NCBI GenBank assembly: GCA_942493315.1
Contig: OW818690.1
Span: forward strand, 62,001 to 126,000
Length of the DNA stretch: 64,000 bases
Reading direction: 5' to 3'
DNA from: UBA5429 sp942493315
GTDB lineage: Bacteria; Bacteroidota; Bacteroidia; Bacteroidales; WCHB1-69
Part shown: positions 43,532 through 52,201 of the stretch, in pieces
Numbering within the stretch: position 1 is the first letter of the stretch
Layout of the letters: every line of letters begins with the position of its first letter
The notes under the pieces: generated by a model
What the model was told of the DNA's origin: nothing
Databases searched by the model: none
What the model saw: the letters and a program-made list of their open reading frames with translations, nothing else
Position numbers and translations under genes: made by a program

Positions 43532-44845
43532 TCAACTCTTCCTCAAAGCCTCCCTTAAGACTTGTTGCAACAATTTCTCGTTTTGTGATGCACTTTCTTT
43601 GATACTAGCTTCTAAAGCATCACATGTTTGCATGAGTTCATTGAGCTTTTGGACAATATGGTGTTGTTCGGATAGTGGAGGAAGAGGAATTAATGTATTA
43701 TAAAAATATTCTGAAGGAACTCTTTGTTGTCCAGATACTCCTTTCATGATTTTTTCTCCTTTCTTTAGGAAGTTATTATTTTTAATAAATGCATAAATAT
43801 AATTTGAAATTACGTAATCATTTCCTCTAATAACATAAAGCTCTGTTGTCCCTGATCCAATTCCATTCGGTAAATCTTTCATTATCCCAGCTTTAGAATT
43901 TTCAAAACAAGGTGTTATTTTTGCAATAACTACATCATTATTTGCAAAGTGAGTAAAACCACTCTTAATATCTTTCCAACTTCTTGTTTCAAAAAGAGGA
44001 GATACATTGTATTTCTGAGATATCATTGGCATAGGTATAAAGGCAGCATCAATTTCATCTTCTGCCTTATTCCTTGGATTAATTTGAGATATCTTCCCCA
44101 ACCTACACCAAACCCAACTTTCGGGAATCTCAAAAGGGATCTCTTCTGCTTTAATGGGGGGTAACTCTTTTTCTTTTTTGAGTTTCCCTTCGGAGATCAG
44201 TTTTTGTTTTTCGGCTTTTATTTTCTTTAGCAATTCGCTGGCTGGCTCATCGTTTTGGTTTTGAGGCACTAATTTGCCTTGCACAGCTTCTTGTAAGAAT
44301 TGCTGGCGAAGTTTTTTTACAAGATCGAGCTGGTGAGTGAGTTCGGAGGAAAGCTCACTAAAAGATAATTTTTGATTTTTAATTTTTTCTATTTGAATTA
44401 ATTGTTCATCAACACTTGGCAATAATATTTCATAATTTAGAAAAAACTTTTCATCCAAATACTTTCTATGCGTAATACCAGAACTTGCTCTTTCACAGAC
44501 TTCATAAAAAACAGGTGAATTAGTAAATTGATTAAACCATTCAATATTAACCTTCTTTTTATCTACATCATAAGCCCAAAAATTGCCTGTAATAATTGAT
44601 CCTTCAACTTCATCTGGTGCTATACCAAAAGCTCCGTATCGTGCATCTATTTTTGAAAGAATAAACTGCCCAGATTTAAGTATGAACTGTTTTTTTGTTC
44701 CAATTTTCTTGCCAATCTCATTATCTCTTAATGAAACACCATTATGATTAATTCTTATTGTAACACGATTATAATGTTCGTCATCCAAAATATCAACTGG
44801 TATTTTGCTGCGCTTCAAAAATTCTCCAATTTTTGTTAGATTCAT
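43532..44845 (-). CDS. hsdS: Type I restriction-modification specificity subunit
   Basis: 437 residues: first target-recognition domain (about 1-150), central conserved helix (about 160-220, with HQLDLVKKLRQQFLQEAVQG), second target-recognition domain (about 225-390), and C-terminal conserved helix (PLSEQHHIVQKLNELMQTCD). Determines the bipartite DNA target for HsdM and HsdR. Overlaps hsdM by four bases. Full length, no inverted hsdS copy nearby, so no sign of phase-variable shuffling. Confidence 0.92.
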   Translation of the reverse strand: MNLTKIGEFLKRSKIPVDILDDEHYNRVTIRINHNGVSLRDNEIGKKIGTKKQFILKSGQFILSKIDARYGAFGIAPDEVEGSIITGNFWAYDVDKKKVNIEWFNQFTNSPVFYEVCERASSGITHRKYLDEKFFLNYEILLPSVDEQLIQIEKIKNQKLSFSELSSELTHQLDLVKKLRQQFLQEAVQGKLVPQNQNDEPASELLKKIKAEKQKLISEGKLKKEKELPPIKAEEIPFEIPESWVWCRLGKISQINPRNKAEDEIDAAFIPMPMISQKYNVSPLFETRSWKDIKSGFTHFANNDVVIAKITPCFENSKAGIMKDLPNGIGSGTTELYVIRGNDYVISNYIYAFIKNNNFLKKGEKIMKGVSGQQRVPSEYFYNTLIPLPPLSEQHHIVQKLNELMQTCDALEASIKESASQNEKLLQQVLREALRKS

Positions 44846-46278
44846 CTTACAGCCTTTTTTAGTTGGGTAAGCAATAGGTTGCTTTTTTCAAAACTTTTTG
44901 CAAGCATCTCCATTAATTCAGCACTATTGTATTCGTGTTCTTCCTCTTTTTTGGTTGGGTTTTTAATATCCAAATCGTAGTTGCGCTCTTTGATGGTTTT
45001 GATGTCCACTTTCCAGCAAATGTCGCTTTCGGTGCGGTTGTTCCACCATTTTTTAATCGGGTCGAACTCTTTGGCTTGTATCGGTTTGGTTTTGTTGTAT
45101 GCTTTTACGCCTTCAGGTAAACGGTGTTCGTAATACCAAATCTCTTTGGTTGGGGTGCCTTTGTCGAAAAATAACAAATTGGTGGCTACGGTGGCATAAG
45201 GTTGAAAAACAGAGTTAGGTAATCGTATAATGGTGTGCAAGTTGCAATCTTCCAAAAGTTTTTGGCGTACCCTTTGTTTTACACCATCTCCTGTTAATGA
45301 ACCATCAGGCAATACAATTCCGGCACGTCCTTTTTGCTTGAGTAAGTGAATCATCAAGATTAAAAACAGATCTGCACTCTCTTTGGTTCGGTAGGTTTGG
45401 GGAAAATTAGTTTCGTTGCCATTGGCTACAATCCCTCCAAAAGGGGGATTTGCCAATATGACATGCACCCTATTTTTTTCGGTAAAGTTGCTCAACGGTT
45501 GGTCTAATGCATCCCCAAATTTAATGTTGGGGACTTCAATATCGTGTAGAATCAAATTAGTAGTCGCCAATAAATAAGGAAGCGGTTTGTATTCCCAGCC
45601 TGTAATGTTTTTTTCTATGTCTTTGCGTTGGTCAACCGTATTGGCTTGTTTCTTTAAATGTTCAATGGCACAGGTTAAATAACCACCCGTTCCACAAGCT
45701 GGATCCAATATTTTTTCATCCAATTGAGGGTTTACCACATCGGTAATAAATTGCGTAATGGCTCTTGGGGTATAAAACTCCCCACTTTTTCCGGCACTTT
45801 GCAAATCTTTTAAAATGGTTTCGTACAATTCTCCAAAAGCGTGGCGGTCTTTGGCTTTATTAAAATCGATCTCGTTGAGTTTGTTCAACACTTTACGAAT
45901 GTTAATCCCGCTTTTCATGTAGTTGTTATTGCCCTCAAACACTTCCCGAACGATTACTGCCCTTTGATTACTCGTGCTTAAATCGAGATTTCGTAACGCT
46001 GGGAACAATTGGCGGTCAACAAACTCTAACAATTCATCCCCAGTTATCCCTTCGTCATCGCCAGCCCAATTCCCTTTTGCTTTAATCCAATGAAATTTGT
46101 CTGGAATGGGAGAGGTGTAATTTTCATCCAATAATTCTAATTCTTTGTCCTTGTCAGAAAATATCTTCAAAAAGAGCATCCACCCTAACTGTTCAATACG
46201 TTGTGCATCCCCATTTAAACCTGTGTCTTGCCACATGATTTGTTGAATACTCTTTAAAATTCCTCCAATGTTACTCAT
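44842..46278 (-). CDS. hsdM: Type I restriction-modification methyltransferase subunit
   Basis: 478 residues. S-adenosylmethionine-binding motif DPACGTGG at 192-199 and catalytic NPPFGG at 277-282, the N6-adenine methylase pattern. N-terminal HsdM_N helical domain (about 1-150). Methylates the target to protect host DNA. Sits 5 bases after hsdR and overlaps hsdS. Confidence 0.94.
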   Translation of the reverse strand: MSNIGGILKSIQQIMWQDTGLNGDAQRIEQLGWMLFLKIFSDKDKELELLDENYTSPIPDKFHWIKAKGNWAGDDEGITGDELLEFVDRQLFPALRNLDLSTSNQRAVIVREVFEGNNNYMKSGINIRKVLNKLNEIDFNKAKDRHAFGELYETILKDLQSAGKSGEFYTPRAITQFITDVVNPQLDEKILDPACGTGGYLTCAIEHLKKQANTVDQRKDIEKNITGWEYKPLPYLLATTNLILHDIEVPNIKFGDALDQPLSNFTEKNRVHVILANPPFGGIVANGNETNFPQTYRTKESADLFLILMIHLLKQKGRAGIVLPDGSLTGDGVKQRVRQKLLEDCNLHTIIRLPNSVFQPYATVATNLLFFDKGTPTKEIWYYEHRLPEGVKAYNKTKPIQAKEFDPIKKWWNNRTESDICWKVDIKTIKERNYDLDIKNPTKKEEEHEYNSAELMEMLAKSFEKSNLLLTQLKKAVR

Positions 46279-46283
46279 CTATT

Positions 46284-48665
46284 TTATGCTGTTTTATATA
46301 GTTCAATTTCTAGTTCTTTTACGGCTTGCATATATGCTTCTTTGCTGCCAAATTCTTCAATGATCTCGGTTGGTGAACCAAACGAATCAAACGGATTCAC
46401 CCGAAGGACTTCAATACTTTCAATATTGGCAATCCCTTCATCGGCATATTTATCCAATAAAGCTTCTAATACTTTTTTGGTCTGTTCTCCATATTTGGTA
46501 AAGTAATTGCGCTTTTTAACGTTGTTGGCTCTCTCTTTTCTGGTTAATGGTGGTTGATCGAATGCCACATGACAAATCAAATCAAACAGATCCACTTTTT
46601 TGTCTACAGCTTCATACAATGCTTCAACCATCACTCCTTGTTCTTGCAATTCGGCAATAATCGCTTCTTTACGTTCGGTGGAGTTCCATTTGTTTAAAAA
46701 ATCATCGAGCGAAACGAATTTCTCTTTAATGATATCTCTCGTATGATCTTTAAGACTGGATGTAATAGGTTTCCCATGCTGGTCAAAATACAATTCTCTG
46801 CTTATTAAAACAGAAACATCCACCCCGTTTACATACACTTTTGGCCTAGGTCTTGGTGGCTCGGGTGGGAATGGGGGTTCTGGTATTGGTGGGTCAATAC
46901 AAATTTCTCCCCCCGTTTCGATATCAATGATTGGTTCATCATTGTTTTCTTCTTCCTCAATAATATCGGTTAAGTCGGTATCTTCCGTTACTGGTTTTAT
47001 TCTGATTGGGTCACCATCAAAATCTTTATCTGCAAACAGATCTGTTGCATTTCTGAAATCTAAAATGGTAAAGTACATTTTCCCGAATTCTTCATTTATT
47101 CGTGTACCACGACCAATAATTTGTTTAAACTTAGTCATGGAATTGATATTGGCGTCCAATACAATCACTTTACAAGTTTGAGCATCAATACCAGTTGTCA
47201 TGAGTTCAGAAGTGGTTGCAATCACAGGATATTTCTCTTCTGGATTTGTAAAGTTTTCCAGTTCACGTTTCCCTTCATCGTTATCACCCGTAATTTGCAT
47301 GATGTATTTATAATTTTCTGCAACTAAATCAGGATTATGTCTTGCTAATGCTGTTCGCATACGTTCAGCATGGTCAATATCGACACAAAACACAATGGTT
47401 TTAGCAAAACGATCATACCCTTTTAAAAATTCAGTAAGCTTTTTAGCCACTATATCGGTTCTCTCGTCAATAACCAGATTGCGGTCAAAATCTTTACGAT
47501 TGTAAATCCGATCTTCAATGGGGTTCCCCTCTTTATCCGTTTTTCCCAGTTCTGGTCGCCAACCTTCTGCATCTACATTCAGGGCAACGCGAACCACTCT
47601 GTATGGTGCAAGGAATCCATCGTCAATTCCTTGTTTTAGCGAATAGGTATAAATAGGATCACCAAAATATTCTGAATTACTTGCCTCTTCTGTTTCTCTA
47701 GGTGTAGCAGTTAAACCAATATGAGTGGCATTTTTGAAATAGGTTAATATTTCACGCCAGGAACTATCCTCTTTTGCACTTCCACGATGGCACTCGTCAA
47801 TCACAATGAGGTCAAAAAAATCAGGGGAAAACTGTTTGTAAACATTAGCATCTTCCTCCGAGCCTGATAACCCTTGATACAAAGCTAAATAAATTTCATA
47901 GCTTTTATCAATTTGGCGGTGCTTAACAACGGTCATTTTATCTTTAAAATGCTTAAAATCTCCGTTTCTTGCTTGTTGGATTAGTGCGTTTCGATCAGCT
48001 AAAAATAGAATACGTTTTTTAGTTCCACTTTTCCAAAGTCTGTGAATTATTTGAAAGGCTGCATAGGTTTTGCCAGTACCAGTTGCCATAACTAGCAAAA
48101 TTCTATCTTGTCCCTTTGCAATGGCTTCAACGGTTCTGTTTACCGCGATTTGCTGATAGTATCTTGGTTTACGTTTTGTTCCGTCAAAATAATAATCTTG
48201 TGCAGCAATCTTTTCTGCTGCTGGGGTTGTAATCCCTTTGTATTTTTTATATTTTTCCCAAAGCTGTTCAGGTGATGGGAAATTGTCCATATCCAGTTCA
48301 GTTTCAATATTTTCATCCGTTGCGGTTCTGTCGTGAAATAGAAATCCATCACCGTTGCTGCTGAAAACGCAAGGGATATCGAGTATTCTGGCATAATCCA
48401 AAGCTTGTTGAATCCCGGCTCTGATAGAGTGTCTATTATCTTTTGCCTCAATGATTGCAATAGGAATATTGGGTTTATAGTAGAGAATGTAATCAGCCCG
48501 TTTTTGGGTTCCTCTGGCGGTCAATTTACCACGAACGTATATTTTACCGTCTGTAAATGAAACCTCTTCTAAAAACTGTGTTAACTTATTCCACCCCGAC
48601 TTTTCAACCGCAGGAGTAATAAACTTAGTGCAAATATCACGTTCCGATAAGTTCTTTTTGTCCAT
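46284..48665 (-). CDS. hsdR: Type I restriction endonuclease subunit
   Basis: 793 residues. Nuclease core with Asp58 (KRADYILYY) and Glu73-Ala-Lys75 (IIEAKDN), then a DEAH-like translocase: ATGTGKT at 194-200, DECH at 290-293, TATP at 319-322, and the QIIGRGTR motif VI. The C-terminal half has a proline-rich stretch (EPPFPPEPPRPRPK) and the EcoEI-type C-terminal domain. Cleaves unmodified DNA after translocation. First gene of hsdR-hsdM-hsdS. Confidence 0.94.
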   Translation of the reverse strand: MDKKNLSERDICTKFITPAVEKSGWNKLTQFLEEVSFTDGKIYVRGKLTARGTQKRADYILYYKPNIPIAIIEAKDNRHSIRAGIQQALDYARILDIPCVFSSNGDGFLFHDRTATDENIETELDMDNFPSPEQLWEKYKKYKGITTPAAEKIAAQDYYFDGTKRKPRYYQQIAVNRTVEAIAKGQDRILLVMATGTGKTYAAFQIIHRLWKSGTKKRILFLADRNALIQQARNGDFKHFKDKMTVVKHRQIDKSYEIYLALYQGLSGSEEDANVYKQFSPDFFDLIVIDECHRGSAKEDSSWREILTYFKNATHIGLTATPRETEEASNSEYFGDPIYTYSLKQGIDDGFLAPYRVVRVALNVDAEGWRPELGKTDKEGNPIEDRIYNRKDFDRNLVIDERTDIVAKKLTEFLKGYDRFAKTIVFCVDIDHAERMRTALARHNPDLVAENYKYIMQITGDNDEGKRELENFTNPEEKYPVIATTSELMTTGIDAQTCKVIVLDANINSMTKFKQIIGRGTRINEEFGKMYFTILDFRNATDLFADKDFDGDPIRIKPVTEDTDLTDIIEEEENNDEPIIDIETGGEICIDPPIPEPPFPPEPPRPRPKVYVNGVDVSVLISRELYFDQHGKPITSSLKDHTRDIIKEKFVSLDDFLNKWNSTERKEAIIAELQEQGVMVEALYEAVDKKVDLFDLICHVAFDQPPLTRKERANNVKKRNYFTKYGEQTKKVLEALLDKYADEGIANIESIEVLRVNPFDSFGSPTEIIEEFGSKEAYMQAVKELEIELYKTA

Positions 48666-48981
48666 AATTTGTATGGTATATTTTGTGGGAATTTATGGTG
48701 TTTCTAATTGTGGTTGCAAATATATAAAATGTTTGGGATAAAGTGCCTATTTTGAAAGAAAATATGCATTTTTTGGTGAAAAAGTGGTTGGGATCGTGTG
48801 CTCTTGTGCTTACGTAAGGTCTAAAGTCAAAAGTCAAAAGTCAAAAGCCCTTTGACGTTTGACCAAATTGCACACGGATGACACTGAATAATGAAGAATG
48901 AAAAATGAAGAATGAAAAATTGACAAGAGACGAGGGACTGGAGACTGGAGCAAAAACTGAGAACTAAAACCCAAAACCCTA
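48666..48981. repeat. hsdR promoter and phrase repeats
   Basis: Contains the -7 box TATATTTG on the minus strand at 48717-48724 for hsdR. Positions about 48820-48975 are AAAGTCAAAAGTC, AATGAAGAATG, GACTGGAGACTGG and AACTAAAACCC phrases. The frame predicted across 48834-49079 is not a gene. Confidence 0.65.
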
Positions 48982-49845
48982 TTACAAGCGTTCCAACTTT
49001 TTGAGCAAATCACCTGCCATCGAGTCCATTCGGGAAAAGGCGAACCATTTTTTACCCAGATCTTTGAGGGAAGCGCCAAAATGGTAGAGCTCGGAGTGGT
49101 CGATAATGATGAAGCGGTCGTGGGAATCGGAGAATTGTTTGATTTCGATTGGAGGATATTGTTTATTGTGCTTTTCGAGATCTAATAAAAGTTGCTGAGA
49201 TATTTTTCCGGTATAGATCGTCGCTGTAACATTTGGGTTTCGTTTCGATAATTGGATTAATACGGTTTCATCAATATAATTATCGATTAAAATGATATGG
49301 TGTTTTGCTTTTTTAATTATTTCTGTAAAAAATAGGTATGCATCAAACACTTGACCGTTAAAGAAGATGCCTTGATTTGGTGGAAGATTGGTTTGAAGTT
49401 GAATATCAATTTCATTAAGTTTTGTTTTTACAAAAGCCATATCAGTTTCAAGATTATTGATTCTGTAATTCGTAATTTGTCCTTTTAATAAATAATCTTT
49501 TAAAACTTGGCTAGCCCAAATGCGGAATTGAGTTCCCTCTTTAGATTTTACTCTATATCCCACAGAAATTATTACGTCTATATTGTATAAAATAATTCTA
49601 TTAATTTGAGTTTTCCCAAGAATTGCTCCATGTTGAGTGGTTAGTAAGAATTCCTTACATACCACTTCTTTGATTAATTCTCTTTCCTTGAAAATATTTC
49701 CAATATGTTGGGTAATTGAAACTCTATTTCTTCCAAATAAGGAAGCCATTTGTTCTTGAGATAGCCAAACTGTGTTATTGTCAACTCTTACTTCAATCCT
49801 TGTAGATGCTTGATTGGCTTGGTAGATTATGATTTCGTCTTTCAT
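48982..49845 (-). CDS. RhuM-family protein with PLD-like C-terminus
   Basis: 287 residues. N-terminal RhuM-like region (about 1-130): DNNTVWLSQEQMASLFGRN, VSITQHIGNIFKERELIKE, then YRVKSKEGTQFRIWASQVL. The C-terminal part (about 165-287) resembles a phospholipase-D/HKD-type fold with ILIDNYIDETVL and HDRFIIID followed by GASLKDLGKKWF. RhuM-like proteins are found in mobile and defence regions; no firm biochemical role. Next to hsdR on the same strand with its own -7 box at 49871-49878. Confidence 0.8.
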   Translation of the reverse strand: MKDEIIIYQANQASTRIEVRVDNNTVWLSQEQMASLFGRNRVSITQHIGNIFKERELIKEVVCKEFLLTTQHGAILGKTQINRIILYNIDVIISVGYRVKSKEGTQFRIWASQVLKDYLLKGQITNYRINNLETDMAFVKTKLNEIDIQLQTNLPPNQGIFFNGQVFDAYLFFTEIIKKAKHHIILIDNYIDETVLIQLSKRNPNVTATIYTGKISQQLLLDLEKHNKQYPPIEIKQFSDSHDRFIIIDHSELYHFGASLKDLGKKWFAFSRMDSMAGDLLKKLERL

Positions 49846-49870
49846 CGTGTAGTTGGGTTTAGTGGTTCGG

Positions 49871-49878
49871 CAAATATA
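49871..49878 (-). promoter_or_regulatory. -7 box TATATTTG for the RhuM-like gene
   Basis: Minus-strand TATATTTG about 26 bases upstream of the start at 49845. Confidence 0.55.
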
Positions 49879-49899
49879 AAATTAAATTAGCAAATGCGC

Positions 49900-49951
49900 A
49901 AATTTGAAAATGAAAAATGAAAAATGAAGACCTTTGTCTTTCGTCCTTTTT
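49900..49951. repeat. Phrase-repeat block
   Basis: AATGAAAAATGAAAAATG and CCTTTGTCTTTCGTCC phrases. Confidence 0.7.
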
Positions 49952-50148
49952 ATGGCGTCGGCGTTTCGATACGAAGCTATTTTGTTTTATTTCCTAAGTG
50001 TTTCCGAAGGCGCTTCTACTCAACGACCTTGGTTCAGTGATTTTGATTTAGAGTTCACTACTCTAAGGTCGCTGAGTAGAAACCGGAGATGGTGATTAAA
50101 TGATTAAATTCGGGGAAATTTAAGGTTTCGTATCGAAGCGCCGATGCC
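49952..50148. repeat. Near-palindromic element, copy 3
   Basis: Ends GGCGTCGGCGTTTCGATACG and TTTCGTATCGAAGCGCCGAT; inner arms CTTCTACTCAACGACCTTGG and CTAAGGTCGCTGAGTAGAAA. Cleanest of the three copies. Confidence 0.85.
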
Positions 50149-50301
50149 AAGAAAAATGGACTAGAGACAGCGGACTACAGACGAATGAAAAATGAAAAAT
50201 GAAAATTGAAAAATCGATAAGAGACGAGGGACTGGAGACCGGAGCAAAAACTGAGAACTGAAACCTAATACCCAAAACCCAATAAAACCGCTTGCGGTTT
50301 T
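50149..50301. repeat. Phrase-repeat block
   Basis: GACTAGAGACAGCGGACTAC, AATGAAAAATG, GACTGGAGACCGGAG and CCTAATACCCAAAACCC phrases. Confidence 0.7.
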
Positions 50302-50482
50302 TTGCGTGAGGGCGGAGGCCAGGTACCCCGCAAGTTGAGCAGCCTAGTGGTGCACGAGACGGGCAGAGCGACGAAGGAGCTCCTGCACGGCCGATGCACC
50401 ACTTGCTGCGAAACGAGGAGTACAGGCCGGAGACCGACGGCAGCAGGGTTGGGTCGTGGGTTGGCTGGTGCCGGCACGCCCA
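50302..50482 (+). repeat. GC-rich structured repeat, copy 3
   Basis: Shares GGCCAGGTACCCCGCAAG with copy 2. Hairpin outer arms AGTGGTGCA (50346-50354) and TGCACCACT (50395-50403), loop core AGCGACGAAGGAGCT. Ends GGTGCCGGCACGCCCA, like copy 4. Predicted short frames across it on both strands are not genes. Confidence 0.82.
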
Positions 50483-50715
50483 GAAAAAAAGACTACGGAC
50501 TACGGACTACAGACTACGGACTACAGACAACAGACAACTGACGAATGAAAAATGAAAAATGAAAAATGAAAAATGAAAAATTCTAAAAACTTATACCCAA
50601 AACCTAAAACCTAAAAACTGATAACTGAAACCTGAAACCTGATAACTGAAACCTGATAACTGAAAACTGTTACCTATTACTTGTTACTTGTTACTTGTTA
50701 CCTATTACCTTATTT
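50483..50715. repeat. Phrase-repeat block
   Basis: GACTACGGACTACAGAC, GAATGAAAAATG, AACCTAAAACCTAAAAAC, CTGAAACCTGATAAC and TTACTTGTTACTTG phrases up to the operator. Confidence 0.8.
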
Positions 50716-50731
50716 TGTGATTTATATCACA
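50716..50731 (+). promoter_or_regulatory. CRP/FNR-type palindromic operator
   Basis: TGTGATTTATATCACA, a perfect TGTGA-N6-TCACA palindrome, about 105-120 bases upstream of the DsrE-like start. Matches the CRP-family consensus; the regulator itself is not in the window. Confidence 0.65.
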
Positions 50732-50835
50732 TTTTAATATAAGAACTTGCACATTTGGTTCGTCTGAATCGGTTTGAAATTGTTTCATATTTGCATTGTT
50801 AAAATATATGTAATAAACCTTTAAAAGATATTCCT

Positions 50836-51402
50836 ATGGAAAACAATTCCGAATTAAATTTAGAAGCCCTTCAAAGCCAAATCGAAAAGTTGGAGAAGAA
50901 GGTGAAAAAACTTGAAAATAATAGAAAAGATCAGCTTTCTATGGCGATCGTTTCGGGCGATATGGATAAGATCCTGGCTGCGATGATCATCTCTTTGGCT
51001 GCCGCTGCTATGGATACTAAAGTGAAACTGTTCTTCTCGTTCTGGGCATTATCTGCGCTTCGTGACCCTAAAAAACATCCAAAAGGGAAAGACTTCATCT
51101 CTAAAATGTTTGGCATGATGCTTCCTAAAGGGAAAGATCAATTGAAACTTTCTAATATGAACATGGTGGGGATGGGACCAGTGATGATCAAGATGTTGAT
51201 GAAGAAGAAAAATGTACTTTCTCTAGGAGAAATGTTCCAACAAGCCGGTGAACTCGGTATCGAAATTACCATCTGCGAAATGTCTATGGACCTCATGGGA
51301 TTCAAAAAAGAGGAATTTATAGATTATCCTCACCTTCGTTACGCCGGAGCTGCTACTTTCGTGGCTGATGCAGGAGAAAGCGCATTCCAATTGTTTATTT
51401 AA
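50836..51402 (+). CDS. DsrE/DsrF-like sulfur-relay family protein (DsrE2 type)
   Basis: 188 residues. A coiled-coil N-terminus (about 5-30) precedes a DsrE-like fold with two hydrophobic segments (DKILAAMIISLAAAAMDTKV, KLFFSFWALSAL) and the conserved cysteine at Cys147 (EITICEMSMDLMGF). DsrE2-type proteins carry sulfane sulfur and occur with TusA and Hdr-like complexes. First gene of the redox cluster, 31 bases before tusA. Confidence 0.85.
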   Translation: MENNSELNLEALQSQIEKLEKKVKKLENNRKDQLSMAIVSGDMDKILAAMIISLAAAAMDTKVKLFFSFWALSALRDPKKHPKGKDFISKMFGMMLPKGKDQLKLSNMNMVGMGPVMIKMLMKKKNVLSLGEMFQQAGELGIEITICEMSMDLMGFKKEEFIDYPHLRYAGAATFVADAGESAFQLFI

Positions 51403-51433
51403 TATTTAAAATTAATCTTTAAAATATATCATT

Positions 51434-51685
51434 ATGACAACCGATGAATTAAAAAATGTAAAATCTAACTTAGTCGTTGATGCTCGTGGAACCGCTTGTC
51501 CAGGTCCCCTTTTGGCTGCTAAAAAAGCGATCGCAGACTTAGAATCAGGCGATATTATGGAGATCCTTTCTGCCGATGAAGGCACCAAGAATGATATCCC
51601 TCGCTGGTGCGAAAAAGTGGGTCACGAATACCTAGGATGCTTCGACGAAGATAGCTTCAGCCGTCTATTTTTAGTTAAAGAGTAA
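51434..51685 (+). CDS. TusA-family sulfur carrier protein
   Basis: 83 residues. The persulfide-carrying cysteine is Cys22 in ACPGPLL, followed by SGDIMEILSADEGTKNDIPR and a second conserved-looking WCEKVGHEYLG region. Carries sulfur between partner enzymes. Pairs with the DsrE-like gene. An intrinsic terminator follows. Confidence 0.9.
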   Translation: MTTDELKNVKSNLVVDARGTACPGPLLAAKKAIADLESGDIMEILSADEGTKNDIPRWCEKVGHEYLGCFDEDSFSRLFLVKE

Positions 51686-51693
51686 ATTTTTTT

Positions 51694-51735
51694 AAAAAGG
51701 ATTCGGAAGGTTTTTGCATTCTGAATCCTTTTTTT
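51694..51735 (+). terminator. Intrinsic terminator between tusA and the mvhD-like gene
   Basis: Arms AAAAAGGATTCGGAA and TTCTGAATCCTTTTT around a short loop, ending in seven T residues. Divides the cluster into a sulfur-carrier pair and a redox-complex block. Confidence 0.85.
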
Positions 51736-51747
51736 AATTGACCAATC

Positions 51748-52158
51748 ATGGAACAAAATAAAAAATCTCCGAAAATTCTGGTTTTTTCAACCGATAAGAT
51801 TTCAGATCCCGGGATCGATCAGGCCGGATTGAGAAAAATCCATTACAATCCATCCGTTTATGTGATCAGCTTGCCCTGTTCCTCCGGTATCAAACCGAAA
51901 TGGATCATGCACGCTTTGGAGCACGGCTTTGATGGGGTTTTTATCGCAGCCGACGGACATGAGTGTTCATTCAGTTCGCGCTGTGCCGATCATACCAATA
52001 CCATTGTGGAAACCTCACAAGCCCTCATGAAAGAACACAATATCAATCCTAAAAGGATTCGGATGGCCGCACTCTGTTCTGTTTGCGCTGAACCGTTTGC
52101 AAGCCATATTGAAAACTTTTCCAAAATTCTAATGGGTCTGGAAGAAATACCGGCCTAA
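51748..52158 (+). CDS. MvhD/FlpD-like hydrogenase iron-sulfur subunit
   Basis: 136 residues of the methyl-viologen-reducing hydrogenase delta-subunit family, with the [2Fe-2S]-type cysteines in ISLPCSSGI, DGHECSFSSRCADH and LCSVCAEPFA. In methanogens MvhD passes electrons to HdrA, and in sulfate reducers the same domain is fused to QmoB. Here it is a separate gene directly before two HdrA-like genes, so it probably docks to one of them. Confidence 0.87.
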   Translation: MEQNKKSPKILVFSTDKISDPGIDQAGLRKIHYNPSVYVISLPCSSGIKPKWIMHALEHGFDGVFIAADGHECSFSSRCADHTNTIVETSQALMKEHNINPKRIRMAALCSVCAEPFASHIENFSKILMGLEEIPA

Positions 52159-52201
52159 TCAACATTTAAAGATCTATTGTCGATTTTACAAAATCATAAA
52201 T

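Noticed and set aside
43532..44845. Phase-variable hsdS locus
   Set aside because: Only one full hsdS with no inverted partial copy or recombinase nearby.
48834..49079. 81-codon frame upstream of hsdR
   Set aside because: Overlaps the RhuM-like gene's 3' end and phrase repeats.
50302..50541. Short frames across GC-rich copy 3 (both strands)
   Set aside because: They exist only because the block is GC-rich and stop-poor; they match a repeat, not a protein family.
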